Source: Arthrobacter humicola (GTDB lineage Bacteria; Actinomycetota; Actinomycetes; Actinomycetales; Micrococcaceae). From it: 64,000 nucleotides of DNA. The notes under the pieces were generated by a model. The model saw only the letters and a program-made list of their open reading frames with translations, was not told where the DNA came from and made no database searches. Positions 61,126 to 64,000 of the stretch are shown here, piece by piece. Made by a program: the position numbers and the translations under genes. The first letter of the stretch is position 1. The number at the start of each line of letters is the position of its first letter. The stretch is taken from NCBI RefSeq assembly GCF_022803015.1, contig NZ_JAFKON010000008.1:1-64000 (forward strand), read 5' to 3'.

Positions 61126-62077
61126 CGCAGGAGCCCCGGTTACCGGCACCATCGCCTTCCTCGGCCTGGGCCACATGGGCGGCCCCATGGCCGTCAACCT
61201 GGTCAAGGCCGGCTACCGGGTGACCGGCTTCGACGTCGTGCCGGCGGCCCTGGACGCCGCCCGGGAGCATGGCATTCCCACTGCCGGGACGGCTGTCGAG
61301 GCGGTGGCGGGCGCCGCCGTCGTGCTGACCATGCTGCCCAGCGGCAAGCACCTCCTTGACGCCTACCGCGGTGCCGGCGGTGCGCCCGGACTGCTCGAAG
61401 TCGCCGCCCCGGGCACCATGTTCCTGGATTGCTCCACCATCAACGTGGACGAGGCCCGCGAGGCCGCAGAACTCGCGGTCGCGGCTGGCCACCGCGCCGT
61501 CGACGCCCCCGTGTCCGGAGGCGTGGTGGGCGCCGAAGCCGGCACGCTCACTTTCATGGTCGGTGCCCTTCCCGAGGACTTCGAGGCCGTCAAACCCCTG
61601 CTGGAAGTTATGGGCAAGCGGGTCGTCCACTGCGGCGCGCACGGTGCCGGCCAGGCGGCCAAGATCTGCAACAACATGATCCTGGGCGTCTCGATGATCG
61701 CCGTCAGTGAGGCCTTTGTGCTGGGCGAGAAGCTCGGCCTGACCCACCAGGCGCTGTTCGACGTCGCTTCCGCCGCCTCGGGACAGTGCTGGGCGCTGAC
61801 CACCAATTGCCCGGTGCCCGGTCCGGTCCCGACGAGCCCCGCCAACCGGGACTACCAGCCGGGCTTCGCCGGGGCGCTCATGGCAAAGGACCTCAACCTG
61901 GCCCTCAACGCGTTGCAGAGCACCGGCGTCGCGGCCCGGCTCGGGCCGCTCGCGGCCGAAATTTACGATACGTTTGCCGCGGAAGGCGGTGCCGGCCGGG
62001 ACTTCTCCGGCATCATCACCGACATCCGGGAAAAGTCGGAAGCAGGCAAATCCGAGGCAGGCACGGCCGGGCACTAG
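61118..62077 (+). CDS. mmsB: 3-hydroxyisobutyrate dehydrogenase
   Basis: 319 residues, overlapping the hydrolase stop by 8 nt. N-terminal cofactor loop FLGLGHMGGPMAVNLVKAGYRVTGFDVVP, FLDCSTINVDEAREAAELA with the substrate Ser, DAPVSGGVVGAEAGTLTFMVG, and the catalytic Lys in GAGQAAKICNNMILG. NAD-dependent oxidation of 3-hydroxyisobutyrate to methylmalonate semialdehyde, the substrate of mmsA. The C-terminus ends with a short Lys/Glu/Ala tail. Confidence 0.94.
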   Translation: MSDAGAPVTGTIAFLGLGHMGGPMAVNLVKAGYRVTGFDVVPAALDAAREHGIPTAGTAVEAVAGAAVVLTMLPSGKHLLDAYRGAGGAPGLLEVAAPGTMFLDCSTINVDEAREAAELAVAAGHRAVDAPVSGGVVGAEAGTLTFMVGALPEDFEAVKPLLEVMGKRVVHCGAHGAGQAAKICNNMILGVSMIAVSEAFVLGEKLGLTHQALFDVASAASGQCWALTTNCPVPGPVPTSPANRDYQPGFAGALMAKDLNLALNALQSTGVAARLGPLAAEIYDTFAAEGGAGRDFSGIITDIREKSEAGKSEAGTAGH

Positions 62078-62146
62078 TTTTCGGACCGAAGCCAACGCGC
62101 AACATCAGAACCAGAACCAGACCAGCACCACCTAAGGGGACCACCC

Positions 62147-62926
62147 ATGACGGAACAGTACGCAAACATCCTGGTGGAGCGCCGCGGCCGCGTGGGCCTC
62201 GTGACGCTCAACCGGCCCGAGGCCCTGAATGCCCTGAACAAGGCCACGATGGACGAGCTGGTGAAGGCAGTCGCCGGGATGGATGCGGACCCGGGGGTCG
62301 GTGCCGTGGTGGTGACCGGTTCGGCGAAGGCCTTTGCGGCCGGCGCGGACATCAAGGAAATGCAGTCCAAGGGCTACATGGACATGTACGCGGCGGACTG
62401 GTTCCGCGGCTGGGAAGACTTCACCCGGCTCCGCATCCCCGTCGTGGCAGCCGTGTCCGGCTTTGCGCTCGGCGGCGGCTGCGAGCTGGCGATGATGTGC
62501 GACTTCATCATCGCCGGGGACAACGCCAAGTTCGGCCAGCCGGAAATCAACCTTGGCGTGCTCCCCGGCATGGGCGGCTCGCAGCGCCTGACCCGGGCAG
62601 TGGGCAAGTCCAAGGCGATGGACATGATCCTGACCGGCCGCTTCATGGACGCCGAGGAGGCCGAACGCGCGGGCCTCGTGTCCCGGGTGGTCCCCGCCGC
62701 GGACGTCGTCGAGGAGGCGCTGAAGGCCGCCGAGGTGATCGCGTCCAAATCCAAGCCGGTGGCGATGGTGGCCAAGGAAGCGGTGAACGCCGCGTTTGAG
62801 ACCGGGCTTGCTCAGGGCGTGCTGTTTGAACGGCGCGTGTTCCACTCGCTGTTCGCCACGGAGGACCAGAAGGAAGGCATGGCCGCCTTCACCGAGAAGC
62901 GGCAGCCGGAGTTCAACCACCGCTAG
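62147..62926 (+). CDS. Enoyl-CoA hydratase
   Basis: 259 residues, typical crotonase length. [42 protein letters not shown], and [47 protein letters not shown] with its Glu catalytic pair (CE, PEINLG). Hydrates methacrylyl-CoA (or crotonyl-CoA), preceding the hydrolase step of valine breakdown. AGGGG precedes the ATG; 69 bp after mmsB, so likely in the same operon. Confidence 0.93.
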   Translation: MTEQYANILVERRGRVGLVTLNRPEALNALNKATMDELVKAVAGMDADPGVGAVVVTGSAKAFAAGADIKEMQSKGYMDMYAADWFRGWEDFTRLRIPVVAAVSGFALGGGCELAMMCDFIIAGDNAKFGQPEINLGVLPGMGGSQRLTRAVGKSKAMDMILTGRFMDAEEAERAGLVSRVVPAADVVEEALKAAEVIASKSKPVAMVAKEAVNAAFETGLAQGVLFERRVFHSLFATEDQKEGMAAFTEKRQPEFNHR

Positions 62927-62962
62927 GCGGCACCGGCCGGCCGCGGGAGCAGCCGGCCGGCC

Positions 62963-64000
62963 TCAGGTGAAGATGTCGGCCACGTACCTGCCGTGGGTGC
63001 GCTCCACTTCATCCATCCAGGCCTCGGCATCCGCCTTGGAGGCGCCGGTCGCTTCCTGGTAAATGAGGGCGCACGTGTCCCTTACCTGCGGCGCCATGTG
63101 CTTGCCGTCGCCGCAGACATAGACCGTGGCGCCCTGCCGGACCAGCTCGACGACGTCGGCCCGGTCTGCCCAGAGCCTGTCCTGGACGTATTTCAGGCCG
63201 TCCTCGGGTGCGGTGGAAAAGGCCGGCCGCAGATCGAGGTTGGCTTGGTCCGCCCACGACGCGAGTTCCGAGCGGTAGAGGAAGTCGGTGTCCGGGGCGC
63301 GGCAGCCGAAGAACAGGAGGGCAGGTGCCGGCGTCGTCTCCTCGGCCTCGGCCCGCAGCGCCCGGTCCTGGACGAACCCGCGGAAGGGGGCTAGCCCCGT
63401 CCCCGCGCAGACCATGATGAGCGGGACCGCCAGGGAGGGCGGCGGGTGGAAGGCCGCGTTCGAGGGGCGGACAGTAACCGCGACCCTTGACCCGGGCCTG
63501 GCCTGGGCGAGGTAGGTGGACGAGGCCCCTTCGAAGACCCCGCGGCCGGACCACGCCGGAGCCTGGATGACGGCGAAGGTCAGGGTCACGTGGTCGGGGC
63601 TCCAGAGCGGGGACGAGGAGATGGAGTACCGCCGGGGGGTCAGCTGGGTCAGCAGTTGCAGGAACGAGGTGAACGACAGCTGGCATGACGGATACGTCTC
63701 CAGCAGGTCAAGGAGGGAAACGCGCTTGTCGAGGACCTCGGCCGCGTACCGCCCGCGGTCCTGGGCCAGGGCCTCAAGTTCGGCGCGGTGGGCAGGATCG
63801 GCCGCGACATCCGCCAGGTCCTCGAGCTGGGTGCGGGTGGCGGGGACTGCGAGCTCCACGTAGCTGCTCAGCAGTTCGCCCACGGCCACCGGCGCGCCCG
63901 TGGGCAGGAAGGTGTCCCCGCGTTCCATGGTCAGCTGGACGTGCGAGTCGTAATCGAGGTTGAAACGGGCCAGGGCCCGCTGCACGAGTTCGCTGGGATT
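62963..64000 (-). CDS. Cytochrome P450 reductase-type C-terminal part (CYP102/BM3-like), 5' end outside window
   Basis: The reading frame is open to the window edge (codons up to 64000 give NPSELVQRALARF), so the N-terminus lies beyond it. The visible ~345 residues hold the diflavin-reductase C-terminus: FAD-binding TPRRYSISSSPLWSP, NADPH-binding CAGTGLAPFRGFVQDR, ALLFFGCRAPDTDFLYRSEL, YVCGDGKHMAPQVRDT and the terminal HGRYVADIFT, which matches P450-BM3 better than CysJ. A fused fatty-acid hydroxylase is expected upstream. Convergent with the enoyl-CoA hydratase gene. Confidence 0.85.
   Translation of the reverse strand, partial: NPSELVQRALARFNLDYDSHVQLTMERGDTFLPTGAPVAVGELLSSYVELAVPATRTQLEDLADVAADPAHRAELEALAQDRGRYAAEVLDKRVSLLDLLETYPSCQLSFTSFLQLLTQLTPRRYSISSSPLWSPDHVTLTFAVIQAPAWSGRGVFEGASSTYLAQARPGSRVAVTVRPSNAAFHPPPSLAVPLIMVCAGTGLAPFRGFVQDRALRAEAEETTPAPALLFFGCRAPDTDFLYRSELASWADQANLDLRPAFSTAPEDGLKYVQDRLWADRADVVELVRQGATVYVCGDGKHMAPQVRDTCALIYQEATGASKADAEAWMDEVERTHGRYVADIFT

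Overview
High-GC actinobacterial chromosome, most likely Arthrobacter or Pseudarthrobacter (Micrococcaceae). This is inferred from gene content, GTG/TTG starts, 4-nt stop/start overlaps and an actinobacterial gene cast; no rRNA or other taxonomic marker is present. The first ~113 bases are not genomic: a 21-T run runs into a complete Nextera read-2 adapter, so the window opens at a contaminated contig end, and the opposite end cuts through a gene.

Layout. 114-2015: PIG-L/methyltransferase C-terminus, glycosyltransferase and a 3-helix protein. 2041-12300: stress/metabolic block with PEP synthase (one frameshift), metal P-type ATPase, PRISE-type reductase, NodB deacetylase, Zn-alcohol dehydrogenase, tandem universal stress protein and a spermidine-synthase-like protein. 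Two promoters here share a near-identical 14-bp palindrome resembling a DosR/DevR box. 12330-15590: LysR regulator, MHS transporter and 3-hydroxybutyrate dehydrogenase. 15763-18000: LysE exporter and amino-acid permease. 18260-19961: XRE regulator operon with repeated operators. 19990-21404: tyrosine phosphatase and SDR. 21580-28991: histidine utilisation (hutR, hutU, hutH, hutG) with a common operator, interrupted by a small unknown gene and a cation/proton antiporter; hutI is absent from the window. 29072-31908: purine-type permease, CopC protein and a flavoprotein-like fragment. 32372-36179: second tandem USP beside a rifampicin-phosphotransferase-like enzyme. 36272-46766: membrane protein, LolA-like protein, ABC exporter, NlpC/P60 hydrolase, CDF metal exporter, metallopeptidase, EamA, LysG/LysE pair and an isoprenylcysteine-methyltransferase-like protein. 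46865-48504: PHP protein and tRNA-Glu/Asp/Phe. 48692-51714: lipoprotein and a five-gene Asp23/Gls24 envelope-stress cluster. 51811-56577: sugar ABC importer without its ATPase, with a LacI regulator and a perfect LacI-type operator. 56594-58343: unknown protein and exonuclease III. 58401-62926: valine-degradation operon (mmsA, hydrolase, mmsB, enoyl-CoA hydratase). 62963-64000: P450-BM3-type reductase C-terminus.

Most of the window is housekeeping and catabolic. I found no phage, IS element, CRISPR array or defence system. The most informative signals are regulatory: the hut operator family, the DosR-like boxes, the XRE operator repeats and the LacI site. The structural oddities are the ppsA frameshift, the adapter, a P-type ATPase with altered family motifs, and several unexplained palindromes.
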